A DNA stretch of 64,000 bases from Armatimonadota bacterium (GTDB lineage: Bacteria > Armatimonadota > Fimbriimonadia > Fimbriimonadales > Fimbriimonadaceae): the NCBI GenBank assembly GCA_037138755.1, contig JBAXHT010000003.1, forward strand, positions 62,001-126,000. The letters are read 5' to 3'. The position numbers and the translations under genes are program-made. How positions within the stretch are numbered: the stretch's first letter is position 1; each line of letters starts with the position of its first letter. This document shows, in pieces, positions 25,934 through 34,892 of the stretch. The notes beneath the pieces were generated by a model, which saw only the letters and a program-made list of their open reading frames with translations, was not told the origin of the DNA and did not search any database.

Positions 25934-26617
25934 ATGGAATCCGTAAGCTACGCCCGCCAGAATTTTGATCGAGAACTCGAGATCATGGAGCACGAGCTTC
26001 TTGAGATGGCGAGTTGGGTTGAAAAGATGGTGGCGGATGCATCGAATTCCTTAGTGAAACTCGACCCCGTGCTGGCCAAAGAGGCGATTCAGCAGGATGA
26101 TGCGATAGACGAAAAAGAACTGGTGATCGAGTCTCTCTGCATGAAGATCATCGGGCTCCAGAACCCGATGGGTGCGGACCTTCGACACGTGGGAGCGACT
26201 CTTAAGATCATCACTGATCTCGAAAGGTGCGCCGACCTTGCAGTGGATTTGGCCAAGGCGACTTTGAAGATTGAGCGAGAAGAAGGGCGAACGGACATTA
26301 TTGACTTGGGCAAGTTTGCGATTCTTTGTCGGAAAATGCTTCACGACGCCATGGAGGCGTTTGTGCGGCGAGATTTGGATCGAGTTGAGTTGGTTGGAAC
26401 CCAGGAGAACGAGGCGGATAAGATTTATCGCGAACTTCGGGCGCAGGTGTTCCTGCTGATGCGCCGTGACCCGGACTCGGTGGTTGCCCACGGCTGGCTT
26501 TTCCAGGCGATTCACCATTTGGAAAGGATCGCCGACCACTCAGTGAACATTGCCGAGCGAGTTCACTACATGGTCACGGGTGAGCTCAAGCAACTCGCGG
26601 GCTTTGAAGAGCAGTAA
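25934..26617 (+). CDS. phoU: PhoU family phosphate regulator
   Basis: 227 residues, all-helical with two PhoU repeats: RELEIMEHELLEMASWVEKM with LRHVGATLKIITDLERCADL, then CRKMLHDAMEAFVRRDLDRV with IHHLERIADHSVNIAERVHY. The E/D-R-x-x-D-x-x motifs bind metal clusters. PhoU restrains phosphate uptake through the Pst transporter and the PhoR kinase, neither of which is here. The upstream TTG (25925) is an alternative start that overlaps the ABC gene. Confidence 0.92.
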   Translation: MESVSYARQNFDRELEIMEHELLEMASWVEKMVADASNSLVKLDPVLAKEAIQQDDAIDEKELVIESLCMKIIGLQNPMGADLRHVGATLKIITDLERCADLAVDLAKATLKIEREEGRTDIIDLGKFAILCRKMLHDAMEAFVRRDLDRVELVGTQENEADKIYRELRAQVFLLMRRDPDSVVAHGWLFQAIHHLERIADHSVNIAERVHYMVTGELKQLAGFEEQ

Positions 26618-26621
26618 GTGT

Positions 26622-26707
26622 TGGTGCCCAGGGAGGGACTCGAACCCTCACGGTATTACTACCAAAGGATTTTAAGTCCTCTGCGTCTACCATTTCGCCA
26701 CCCGGGC
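26622..26707 (-). tRNA. tRNA-Leu (anticodon TAA)
   Basis: The minus strand folds as a class II tRNA. Acceptor arm GCCCGGG pairs with CCTGGGC, the D-arm begins TGGCGAAATGGTAGACGC, the anticodon loop is CTTAAAA in GACTTAAAATCC, a long variable arm follows, and the T-arm is GAGGGTTCGAGTCCCTC. Anticodon TAA reads TTA/TTG leucine codons. Discriminator A and CCA are encoded (26622-26624). Confidence 0.97.
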
Positions 26708-26720
26708 AACGGAACCAAGA

Positions 26721-27560
26721 TTATATCGGAAATTCGCCCTGAAACACCGTGGTGGCCTCGCCCTCGAGGGTGATTGGTGAAGACCAGGTGTCCGCCGAAA
26801 CCCAAACCGTGCCTCCTGGATTCCGAACTTCGATTCTTCCGCCGCGTTTGCGTCGGCGCATCCAGTCTACTGCGGCGGCTGAAGAGCCGGTGCCGCAGCC
26901 CAAGGTCTCTCCGACGCCACGCTCCCAGATGCGAATCTTTAGTGCCTCGCCTTCGCGAGCGGCCCAGATCACGCTGGTTCGGTCAGGAAATCGGGGATCG
27001 ACTTCGATACGGGAGGAGATGGCGCGGAACCCATCGTCGTCGGGCAACGACCCTACTGGCAGAACAACATGCGTAGACCCAGTCGACAGGGCGGAACCCG
27101 ATAACACAACCGACCAATCGGAATCTCGGCCCGCGAAAATCGTCTCGTCGAACAGTTCCCCGGCGATGATGGTGGGAACGTCCTTCGGCTCGTAGGAGGC
27201 GGTACCGATCATGGTTTTGATGAGCGGACCCTCGACGGTTACCGCGACCGTGCGATCAAGGTGCCGGATGTTGAACGATGGTCCCACCATGCCTTGGTCG
27301 AAAGCGAATCGGGCAGCGCAGCGGAGCCCGTTTCCGCAGAAGTCTTCCGTCCCATCTGGATTGAACATTCGGAGGCGGAGATCATCGCCCTCAACTCCCA
27401 CCGCCAACAAGCCATCTCCGCCGACTGAAAAGTGATCTCGGCACATCGAAATGGCTAATTCTGGCAGTACTCCCGAGAAATCGCTCATCAGGACGAGCGG
27501 GAAGTGGTTCCCGATGGATTGAACTTTCCAAAACCTCAATTCATCGGCTCCCACCAGCAT
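26721..27560 (-). CDS. dapF: Diaminopimelate epimerase
   Basis: 279 residues; converts LL- to meso-diaminopimelate for lysine and peptidoglycan. Both catalytic cysteines are present: Cys75 in EDFCGNGLRC and Cys222 in GVGETLGCGTGSSA. The N-terminal motif reads GNHF rather than the common GNDF, and the usual GNPHVV reads GSTHVVLPV, so this is a diverged member. The start overlaps the upstream 642-residue gene by 25 bp, which suggests one transcript. Confidence 0.93.
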   Translation of the reverse strand: MLVGADELRFWKVQSIGNHFPLVLMSDFSGVLPELAISMCRDHFSVGGDGLLAVGVEGDDLRLRMFNPDGTEDFCGNGLRCAARFAFDQGMVGPSFNIRHLDRTVAVTVEGPLIKTMIGTASYEPKDVPTIIAGELFDETIFAGRDSDWSVVLSGSALSTGSTHVVLPVGSLPDDDGFRAISSRIEVDPRFPDRTSVIWAAREGEALKIRIWERGVGETLGCGTGSSAAAVDWMRRRKRGGRIEVRNPGGTVWVSADTWSSPITLEGEATTVFQGEFPI

Positions 27561-29464
27561 TCGGCAGATTTCATTACGGCGTCAAACAATTTACCGTCTG
27601 GCGAGATCATCGGAAGCCACCATGCGGCGGGGCGGCGATTCGCATTCTCAAGCCCTGTGCTAGAAACGATGGCTTCACGGATCAGCTTGAGCCGCTTCAG
27701 CTCGGCTTCGATCTCAATTTCCCGTCTTCTTTCATGGGCCCGCATCACTGCCGGGTCCTGGGATGCTTCGCGTTGTTTTCGGCCCAGTTTAACCAGAGCG
27801 GCCTTGAGGGAATCTCTTTCGGATTGGAGCAAGAAGAGCTTTTGCCCATAGAGTGCCCGGGTTTCCATATCAGTTTCGGTAGCTAGTCGGTCAAAAATCC
27901 GTTCGCGGAAGTGCTGCCCTTTCTGCTTTTCAAGTGCCTGCCATTCGACGCGGATTTCTCTGAGACGACCGTAAATTCGCCTTCGTTTCTCCGACAACTC
28001 TTCGACCTCACGTGAGAGGACCGATAACTGACGCTGGAGCACGGCGTACTCCTGGGCCTGGGTACTCCAAGCTCCACCAACGAGTTGCTCGATGAATTGA
28101 AGAAGGTCAATCGGTTTTCTGATCGTACCGAGCCTGGCGAGCCTCTCTCGCTGCTCCACGCCCACCGCCCGCCACCGAGCTGCGAAAGAAGGGAAGCAGA
28201 TATCGTCAGACCCGAACGCCCGATGCAGCGGCTCGGGCATTTTGAACCAGCCTTGCAGGCCATCTAGTGAATCCCAGAGCTGATATCGGATTCTGAGGAT
28301 TGGGTTCACTTTGAAGTCCAGAGCACGATGAAGCTCGCGAGATGCCTTGACGTAGGACGAGGCGCCCTCGTGGAAGGAAAACACGAACTCGCGGCCCAGC
28401 ATTCCGATGAGGGTGACGGCTTTTCCGACGAGAATGCACTCAGGTCCAAACTTATCCTCAATGAGACCAGCGAACTCTTCGAGTGATTCGATTGGCTTCT
28501 TGAAGGAGAGGAACTTGGGACTTGGGGTGTTGATGACCATCCCCCGATTTCCAATGCGAATCGTTCCTCGTCCGACGCCGGGGATCACGAGGTCGAACGG
28601 GATCGCACCCGTGCCGAACTTGGCAAGGCTGTAAAGGCCCGGATAATCTTTAATCGCCGTGTCGTATGCTGATCTGGCCGAAGAATCCTCGATGAATCTT
28701 CTCACCAGTTCGAATCGAGGAAGAGAGCACGTCGAAAGGTTGAATCGGAGCAACTCGCTGGTCTGCGTCGTTTTCATTGGGACGGGCCGATTGGCGACAA
28801 ACGAGTAAACCTTGGGGAGCAAGTCGCGGTAGACCTGGGAAAGTGTCTGGCCGTCTCGTTCTGCTGAATCGCAGAAGTGGGCATTGAGTTCGTCGCCTTT
28901 TTGAACGGCCTTAGGGAATCCGTCTCCGCCAAACGAGGAAGTTGATTCATCAATCGCCCACTTGAGCGTTTTGCACAGTTCGCGGCTGAGCGAATCGGTC
29001 TTCACTTCAAGGGTGATCGGCGGTTGCTCGTCGAGCGAGACAATTCCGCGCCAGCCCCAAGCCTGGGTTGCTTCATCGAGGAAGCCCTTGCGAATCTGGT
29101 TCAGTCGGTCGAAGCGGAGACCGGCCTTGATCAGCGCATCCTTGGTAATGACCGTTTCGGAGCCGAACAGGCAAGAAAATTCGGCAGCGGCGGACCAAAG
29201 GGCCTTTGTGGATCCGTCGTTATGAGGCAGGGTCAGGAATTGATTTTTGGCGTGCTTAGTGCCGGGTGCCTTCGCGAAATAGTCCGTATCATGAACTCCG
29301 GCAACGAAAGTCGCGCCTGCCTGCGCGGCTTCAAGAGCGAGACCGGCCTTCATCGGCTCATCCCAAAAAACCGTCTGCCCCAGGGCCAAGAGCGGTGCCC
29401 CAGGCGCGACCGTGCCGAGCTGCTCAACAGCCTCGCGCAAGGTCATACAATCCGGTTCGCTCAT
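27536..29464 (-). CDS. Large coiled-coil protein of unknown function
   Basis: 642 residues, no signal peptide or membrane span. The N-terminal half is a mixed fold with the hydrophobic/acidic stretch LLALGQTVFWDEPMKAGLAL and later FDLVIPGVGRGTIRIGNRGM. The C-terminal third (about residues 470-610) is a long charged coiled coil (QLSVLSREVEELSEKRRRIY, RDSLKAALVKLGRKQREASQ). I do not recognise a family; an RqcH/NFACT identity was considered and not supported. Located directly upstream of dapF and overlapping it. Probably cytoplasmic; function unknown. Confidence 0.65.
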   Translation of the reverse strand: MSEPDCMTLREAVEQLGTVAPGAPLLALGQTVFWDEPMKAGLALEAAQAGATFVAGVHDTDYFAKAPGTKHAKNQFLTLPHNDGSTKALWSAAAEFSCLFGSETVITKDALIKAGLRFDRLNQIRKGFLDEATQAWGWRGIVSLDEQPPITLEVKTDSLSRELCKTLKWAIDESTSSFGGDGFPKAVQKGDELNAHFCDSAERDGQTLSQVYRDLLPKVYSFVANRPVPMKTTQTSELLRFNLSTCSLPRFELVRRFIEDSSARSAYDTAIKDYPGLYSLAKFGTGAIPFDLVIPGVGRGTIRIGNRGMVINTPSPKFLSFKKPIESLEEFAGLIEDKFGPECILVGKAVTLIGMLGREFVFSFHEGASSYVKASRELHRALDFKVNPILRIRYQLWDSLDGLQGWFKMPEPLHRAFGSDDICFPSFAARWRAVGVEQRERLARLGTIRKPIDLLQFIEQLVGGAWSTQAQEYAVLQRQLSVLSREVEELSEKRRRIYGRLREIRVEWQALEKQKGQHFRERIFDRLATETDMETRALYGQKLFLLQSERDSLKAALVKLGRKQREASQDPAVMRAHERRREIEIEAELKRLKLIREAIVSSTGLENANRRPAAWWLPMISPDGKLFDAVMKSAECWWEPMN

Positions 29465-29575
29465 CCGCCCCTATTCCTTATGCCGATTTTCGCGGCAGGG
29501 TTCCAGTTTACAGTCAAACGGTGAGGCAACAGGCTCCAGGATTCAGGATTGAGTTTTCACGCGAGGACTTTCCCT

Positions 29576-29989
29576 TCAATCCGGAAGCCTGATGGTCAAC
29601 TGCCCCAGAAGTTCATCGTGTCCAACGTAGAAGTGCTGAGAGAACTCGCCGGGCTTCAGCCACACCAATGCCGAAGGCACACCGTGGAGAATCAGTGAAG
29701 CAACCTCGTGCGCCTCGGAGGTGGTGACCACTACACCCGAGGTCGCGGTGACCATCAGATGTAGAAGGTCTTCCTCACCTTCGAACTGGTATCGGTAGGG
29801 GCCAATGGTGCCGCCGAAATCGTTCGGCTCCAATCCCACGTTGATCAGGGCAAACTGATCGGATGGGCGCGCGCGGGATGGGTCGAAGTCTGGAAGTTTG
29901 ATGCGCGTTTCGGACCGAATGCACTCTAGAACTCGCGCCATCACCTGATTGCGCTGTTCGATCTCGTCAGAAGTTGGAGCAAGGGGCAT
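29576..29989 (-). CDS. Protein of unknown function
   Basis: 137 residues, soluble, no motif recognised. NVGLEPNDFGGTIGPYRYQF, EDLLHLMVTATSG and LKPGEFSQHFYVGHDELL suggest a small alpha/beta domain. It diverges from the VOC gene with 23 bp between start codons. Confidence 0.55.
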   Translation of the reverse strand: MPLAPTSDEIEQRNQVMARVLECIRSETRIKLPDFDPSRARPSDQFALINVGLEPNDFGGTIGPYRYQFEGEEDLLHLMVTATSGVVVTTSEAHEVASLILHGVPSALVWLKPGEFSQHFYVGHDELLGQLTIRLPD

Positions 29990-30012
29990 CTGCTAGGAGT
30001 ATACAGTCGTGT

Positions 30013-30462
30013 ATGAGCGAGTACGTCGTCCCGAGTGAAACCCGAATAGGGCATGTTCACCTCAAGGTCAGTGACCTGGAGCGGTCGCTTGAATTCTACT
30101 GCGGATTGCTCGGCTTTCAGCTCACTCAGCGGTATGGTGCCGACGCGGCTTTTGTATCGGCCGGCGGGTACCACCATCATATTGGGCTGAACCAGTGGCA
30201 TAGCAAAGGAGCTGGGCCAGCACCGCAAAGGGCACCAGGTCTCTTTCACGCAGCGATCCTCTATGCGACTCGCGAGGAACTCTACGAAGCGGTCAAACGA
30301 GTTGAACACCTAGTCGAAGGCTCAGCCGACCACGGTGTCAGCGAAGCCTTCTACCTTTCTGACCCCGATGGTAACGGCTTAGAACTGTACTGGGACAAAC
30401 CCGAAAACGTGTGGCCTCGGGACGAAAAACACGGCCTTGCGATGTACACAAGGCCGCTTTGA
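30013..30462 (+). CDS. VOC (glyoxalase/dioxygenase) family protein
   Basis: 149 residues from the ATG at 30013. IGHVHLKVSDLERSLEFYCG with LLGFQL is the opening beta-alpha-beta unit. Likely metal ligands are the His of HVHLKV, the His of GLFHAAIL and the Glu in GNGLELYWDKP. The sequence is close to the half-size catechol 2,3-dioxygenase-like (CatE) subgroup. Substrate unknown. A longer frame from 29974 was rejected for lack of family similarity. Confidence 0.88.
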   Translation: MSEYVVPSETRIGHVHLKVSDLERSLEFYCGLLGFQLTQRYGADAAFVSAGGYHHHIGLNQWHSKGAGPAPQRAPGLFHAAILYATREELYEAVKRVEHLVEGSADHGVSEAFYLSDPDGNGLELYWDKPENVWPRDEKHGLAMYTRPL

Positions 30463-30482
30463 AGTGGAAATGGTGCGTTTAG

Positions 30483-30785
30483 TTAGCGCTGTCCGCCGCC
30501 GCCAGGTGTCGGGTTGCCTGTCGGGGCTGTCGAACCGCCACCTGAATTAACCATTTCTTTGAACTTCGTGCGTTCTTCGTCGGTGAGGTTTTTTCGCGTG
30601 TCGATCGCGACAATCTTTTGTTGCGGGCTGAGAGCCTGCTTTTGCAAGTTGTCGAACCACTCTTGCGAAGACATTTTGTCTAGCGTGGCAATTGCCTTGT
30701 CTGCGGCTGCAGGGTCAGGGCCTTCGGCACTGCCACAGCCAATCATCATTACCAGTATGGGAAGAAGGAGAATAGCTTTTTTCAT
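30483..30785 (-). CDS. Small lipoprotein
   Basis: 100 residues. MKKAILLLPILVMMIGCGS is a lipoprotein signal (Cys17). The rest is helical with a Gly/Pro-rich tail. It lies 50 bp after the pseudopilin of the amylase operon and may be transcribed with it. Function unknown. Confidence 0.7.
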   Translation of the reverse strand: MKKAILLLPILVMMIGCGSAEGPDPAAADKAIATLDKMSSQEWFDNLQKQALSPQQKIVAIDTRKNLTDEERTKFKEMVNSGGGSTAPTGNPTPGGGGQR

Positions 30786-30835
30786 GGATAGTTTTGTGCA
30801 TCCCCAAAGAAGGCTCTGGGGATGCGATCATTGTC

Positions 30836-31690
30836 CTACTGGACGGAAGGCGAAGCCCAGTTGAAGCCCCAAGCCTTATAGTCAGTTCGAAGACCAGCAC
30901 TATCCGTACAGTTTTCTCGTCCACAAGGGTGAAGAGCCCTGAACTTGTTATACTTGGCATGTCCGTCAACATAACCAACGTTTGATCCTTCGCTAAATGG
31001 ACCCCTGTAGTTAGCGCCCCAGAAGCTTGAATAGGCAGATCCTACACTTGCTCCGTTGTCGCAATTGCCGTCAACACATCCGCCTGGCCATTGGGTACCG
31101 ATGGAAGGGAAGTTTGACCACATTGCAACCTTGGCAATGTTGGTGAACTTTCCGGAGGTCATAGAGATGCCACCGTCAATGTTTACGGTAGCACTGGTAT
31201 TCCACCAAGGGCCGGTACAGGATACTTGCCCCTCATTCAGAGACTCGTTCCAAAGATAATCTAGAGGTGGGTAGATGTCATCGTAAAAGTTTGCCTGTCC
31301 TCGAGTGGACACGCCGAGCGCACCAACACAAGGGCTAGCTGGGTTTTCCATGTAGAAGCCGTAGCCATTTCCACCTTGCTTCTTCTGGTACGAACCAATT
31401 TTGAACGTCGAAACCGACGATGTGAAAACCTGTCGGTTCTTGATGTAAGGCATGAATCTCGCCGCGTTAGCGTAGAAGTCAGGCCACTCAACGAATGGAA
31501 GCATGTCATCGGTATCAGCCGTGTAGAGAATGCCACCCATGGTGTTATTCTTGATGTTGCTGAGATCAGAGGTCTTCTTGGCTGCCAATTTCGCCTGAGC
31601 GAAGACTGGGAAGAGGATCGCGGCGAGGATTGCGATAATCGCAATCACGACGAGGAGTTCGATGAGCGTAAACGCTCGATTGTTTTTCAT
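30836..31690 (-). CDS. Pseudopilin-like protein (prepilin N-terminal methylation domain), copy 1
   Basis: 284 residues. [20 protein letters not shown] is a type IV prepilin/type II secretion cleavage signal, cut before Phe by prepilin peptidase, with the conserved Glu5 of the mature protein. [13 protein letters not shown] continues the helix. The C-terminal globular part has NVGYVDGHAKYNKF, resembling the DG motif of DUF1559 (H-X9-DG) proteins, without the His. Lies 17 bp downstream of the amylase gene, so probably co-transcribed and under LacI control. Confidence 0.88.
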   Translation of the reverse strand: MKNNRAFTLIELLVVIAIIAILAAILFPVFAQAKLAAKKTSDLSNIKNNTMGGILYTADTDDMLPFVEWPDFYANAARFMPYIKNRQVFTSSVSTFKIGSYQKKQGGNGYGFYMENPASPCVGALGVSTRGQANFYDDIYPPLDYLWNESLNEGQVSCTGPWWNTSATVNIDGGISMTSGKFTNIAKVAMWSNFPSIGTQWPGGCVDGNCDNGASVGSAYSSFWGANYRGPFSEGSNVGYVDGHAKYNKFRALHPCGRENCTDSAGLRTDYKAWGFNWASPSVQ

Positions 31691-31707
31691 GGTTGTTGTG
31701 TTTGCTC

Positions 31708-33822
31708 CTAAATGGAATTCGCTCGGCGTTGAACCGAATCCCCTTTCGAAACAGCAAAGAGCTGAACCTTGGGGGCAAGCGAGGATTTCTTCGCAACCGT
31801 CGCCAGCACGCGGGCAGACTTGGGTCGCATTTTGATGATTACCGGTCGGTCGGAAACCGCAAAACGGTCCCCGGAGATGATGTCAGAAAGTCCCCCGCTT
31901 GCGAGCTTTCGCACGCTTGTTGGAGGGCGGAGAGAAATCGTTTGTTCCATTTCGGAACGGTTGAAGGCAACAACGACGGCGTCTTTGTCGCTGGTGCGGT
32001 AGTAGGCACCTACCTTGTCGCTTTCGGTGCCTTCAATTTCGGCGAATTCCACGTTCGGAGTCCAGAGTGCCGAGTTCGTTTTCTTGAGTGCGGCGAGCTT
32101 TTTGTAGTAGCCGAGCATGTCGTTGGCTGGAGTCGCCATTTCCCACGCCATTCCTCGACGGTTGTCGGGGTCGGCTCCACCTTCCATGCCGAGTTCTTCA
32201 CCGTAATACACGCTGGGCGCACCGACCCAGGTGAACTGGATTGCGGCGCCGAGCTTTTGAAGATCCTTGTCTCCACCGGCCTCGGTGAGGAACCTTGCGG
32301 TGTCGTGGCTACTCAGCAGGTTCATCATGTTGTTGCTGACCTGCGGAACGTAGCTCTCGTGAACCTTCATGAGCTGGTTCGCAAATTGGGTTGAGTTGGT
32401 GGTGCCTTTGGCGATGAACTTGAGGCAAGCGTCGCGGAACTGGTAGTTCATTACCGAATCAAACTGGTCACCCTTTAGCCAAGGGTTTCCGTCGCCCCAA
32501 ATTTCGCCAATGATCCAGACGTTTGGATTGGCTTTCTTGACCACGGGTCGCATTGTTCTCCAGAACTCTGGATTCACTTCGTTTGCAACATCAAGCCGCA
32601 TTCCGTCGAGGGCCGAGTTCTTTAGCCAGAACTGCGCCATCTTGAGGAACCAGTCGCGGGCTTCGGGGTTGACGATGTTTACCTTCGGCATGGAAGGGAA
32701 GCCGTACCAGGCTTCGTAGGTTTTGCTGTCTCCGCTCACTACGGGGAAGCTCTTGGGGAAGTACCAATCCTTGTACTTGCTGTCTTGCCCCTTTTCGGCA
32801 AGATCCTTGAAGGCAAAGAACCGTGGCGAAGTGTGGTTGAAGACGAAATCCATCACGGTTCGGATTCCGCTCGCCTTCATCTCTTTGGTAAGAGCAATGA
32901 ACTCGGCTTGCGTTCCGAATTCTTTGTCTGGCTGATAAAAATCGTCCGCCTCGTAACGGTGGTTGCTCGGGCTGGCGAAGATTGGGTTGAAGTAGACCGT
33001 GCCAACTCCGAGGTCTTTCAGGTGCTTGAGGTGCTTGCTGACGCCTGCGACATCTCCGCCGAATCGGTTGCCGTAGGTCGGTTTTGCGTCCCACGGCATG
33101 ACGTCCGCAGGGTCGTTGGCTCGGTTGCCGTTAGCAAATCGATCTGGGAAGATTTGATAGACGACGGTTTGTGGAACCCACGCTGGGGTGATGAAAATGG
33201 GGGTCTTGGCTGGGTCAACTGAATAGGAGTAGGAGGCCTTCGCTGCGCCATCGGTGACTTCAAAACGGTAGAACAACTTCGACTTTCCGTCCCAAGGAAG
33301 GTCGGCTTTCCAGTTGGAATAGAAGTCGTCAACGGGCGATTCTTTTGCACTCACGGACACTTGTCCAGAAACTACTTTGACCGATTGAACATCGCCTGGA
33401 CGGGTTCTGAATTTCAGCTGAACCTTGCCGTTGTAGAAGTTGAAGTAGGGAGCCAGCGGCTCGTGGAAGATCGCGCTTTTCGCGGTTTGCCCATCGGTTC
33501 GGCTAGCCTTGAGCTTGTAATCCGGAGGGGTGATGAAGAGGATCGAGTTGATATTCCCGCCTCCGTCGTCCTCATTCTTGTTGGCTTTGGGGTCGGTGAT
33601 CCATTGATCGCCGTTCTTGATGAACTTGTATTGGTGCTTGCCGAGACCGAGCTTGATGTTTGTTGTCCAGGTGCGACCGTCGGAGTCAAGAGTGAGCGGG
33701 TTTGCGTCCTTGTTCCAGTTGTTGAAGGTTCCTGCAACGCTGACCGAGTTGAGCTTCTCGTCGGCGACGAAAACGAACTTATGCAGCGTGTCTTGCACCA
33801 GGAGCATGCCGACAAGCATCAT
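31708..33822 (-). CDS. Alpha-amylase family glycoside hydrolase (GH13) with N-terminal starch-binding-like domain
   Basis: 704 residues with a signal-like start (MMLVGMLLVQDTLH). Residues ~10-95 form a CBM48/glycogen-binding-like domain (VAGTFNNWNKDANPLTLDSD). A second domain comes before the catalytic barrel, as in neopullulanase/cyclomaltodextrinase types. Catalytic residues are Asp in GMRLDVANEV (about 407), Glu in IIGEIWGD (about 439) and Asp in LLSSHDTARF (about 505). It should cut starch, pullulan or maltodextrins outside the cytoplasm. It overlaps the lacI gene by 4 bp (ATGA). Confidence 0.93.
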   Translation of the reverse strand: MMLVGMLLVQDTLHKFVFVADEKLNSVSVAGTFNNWNKDANPLTLDSDGRTWTTNIKLGLGKHQYKFIKNGDQWITDPKANKNEDDGGGNINSILFITPPDYKLKASRTDGQTAKSAIFHEPLAPYFNFYNGKVQLKFRTRPGDVQSVKVVSGQVSVSAKESPVDDFYSNWKADLPWDGKSKLFYRFEVTDGAAKASYSYSVDPAKTPIFITPAWVPQTVVYQIFPDRFANGNRANDPADVMPWDAKPTYGNRFGGDVAGVSKHLKHLKDLGVGTVYFNPIFASPSNHRYEADDFYQPDKEFGTQAEFIALTKEMKASGIRTVMDFVFNHTSPRFFAFKDLAEKGQDSKYKDWYFPKSFPVVSGDSKTYEAWYGFPSMPKVNIVNPEARDWFLKMAQFWLKNSALDGMRLDVANEVNPEFWRTMRPVVKKANPNVWIIGEIWGDGNPWLKGDQFDSVMNYQFRDACLKFIAKGTTNSTQFANQLMKVHESYVPQVSNNMMNLLSSHDTARFLTEAGGDKDLQKLGAAIQFTWVGAPSVYYGEELGMEGGADPDNRRGMAWEMATPANDMLGYYKKLAALKKTNSALWTPNVEFAEIEGTESDKVGAYYRTSDKDAVVVAFNRSEMEQTISLRPPTSVRKLASGGLSDIISGDRFAVSDRPVIIKMRPKSARVLATVAKKSSLAPKVQLFAVSKGDSVQRRANSI

Positions 33823-34841
33823 CGGATCACCCCTTTTCGCATTGTGCTGTGCCGAAGGCTTAGCTTCGCCGGAATGATGAGACGGCGGTTTGCTGGAACA
33901 TCCTCGCCATCAATAATGCGAATCAAGCGCTCTACAGTCTGTTTGACAAGGGCGGGAATGTTGAGGTTGACGCTTGTGAGTCCTCCACCGACCGCTTCGC
34001 AAAGGCTGGTGTCATTAAATGAAGCCAGGCCGAGATCATCAGGAATTGAAAGACCCTTCTCGCGAGCGGCGATCGAGACCCCGAGTGCCATGAAGTCGTC
34101 CAGAACGACAACTGCATCAGGTCGGTCATCTTGGCTCAGGAATTCAAAAGCAGCTTTTCGGGCATTCTCGCTTCCAAAGTCAGCATGGTAGACCAGGTGA
34201 TCATCCTGACTCCCTCGAAGCGCGCGTTGGTACCCGGCGATGCGATCGTCCGACACGGTGATTCCTGATCTAGCACCTAGGAACGCAATTCGCTTGTACC
34301 CCTGCTCAACTAGGTGCCTGGTGAGGGTTTCTGAAGCAAGGACATTGTCGTTGTCAACACTGTGGACTTCGCCCGCGTGGAGCGGGTTGCCGATGAGAAC
34401 GAAGGGAAAGTGGTCACGTTGGAGCCGGATGATTCGATCGTCAGAGGCTTCTGACTCCACGAGAATTAGCCCGTCCACGCGCCGGGTGCGGAGCATTTCA
34501 TCGTAGATCGCTTCGTGCGAGAAGTCGCTCATTGCGGAGTCGACGCAAAGGTGGAAGTCTGATCCGGAGAGTTCATCAACGATTGATGAGATCAAGTTGG
34601 CAAAGAACGGATCGTTTGAGATGCCGCCTTGGGGCCGCTTGATCACGAGTCCGATCATTCCGGCTCGTTTACTGCGAAGGGCTTGAGCGCGCACGTCAGG
34701 CTTGTAATTCTTCTCCGCCATGATGCGAAGGACTCGGTCGCGAATTTCGGGTTCGACCCGGACATCACCCGACAGCACACGCGAGACCGTAGCCTGTGAG
34801 ACCTTTGCCAACCTTGCTATATCGCGCTGTGTCACCCTCAT
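33819..34841 (-). CDS. LacI family transcriptional regulator
   Basis: 340 residues. The helix-turn-helix and hinge (TQRDIARLAKVSQATVSRVL, YKPDVRAQALRSKRAGMIGL) and the periplasmic-binding-like effector domain are complete, including the DAVVVLDDFMALG and GLASFNDTSLC segments. It is the first gene of the operon, with amylase following by a 4-bp overlap, so it probably represses its own operon in the absence of maltodextrin. Two matching operators lie upstream. Confidence 0.95.
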   Translation of the reverse strand: MRVTQRDIARLAKVSQATVSRVLSGDVRVEPEIRDRVLRIMAEKNYKPDVRAQALRSKRAGMIGLVIKRPQGGISNDPFFANLISSIVDELSGSDFHLCVDSAMSDFSHEAIYDEMLRTRRVDGLILVESEASDDRIIRLQRDHFPFVLIGNPLHAGEVHSVDNDNVLASETLTRHLVEQGYKRIAFLGARSGITVSDDRIAGYQRALRGSQDDHLVYHADFGSENARKAAFEFLSQDDRPDAVVVLDDFMALGVSIAAREKGLSIPDDLGLASFNDTSLCEAVGGGLTSVNLNIPALVKQTVERLIRIIDGEDVPANRRLIIPAKLSLRHSTMRKGVIR

Positions 34842-34872
34842 TGGTGCGTCCTTACAACTCTCGGTTCATCCC

Positions 34873-34888
34873 GTGAATTCGTATTCAC
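34873..34888. promoter_or_regulatory. LacI-family operator O2
   Basis: GTGAATTCGTATTCAC is a 16-bp palindrome with one mismatch and the central CG typical of LacI-family sites. It lies just downstream of the predicted -10, around the transcription start of the minus-strand promoter. Confidence 0.7.
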
Positions 34889-34892
34889 AAGA

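Noticed and set aside
27536-29464. RqcH/NFACT (fibronectin-binding) identity
   Set aside because: The coiled coil is at the C-terminus rather than central, and the expected N-terminal and DUF814 motifs are absent.
31693-32394. Plus-strand frame opposite the amylase gene
   Set aside because: Antisense shadow; the amylase frame carries all catalytic motifs.
33361-34191. Plus-strand frame across the amylase/lacI junction
   Set aside because: Crosses two certain genes on the other strand and has no recognisable features.
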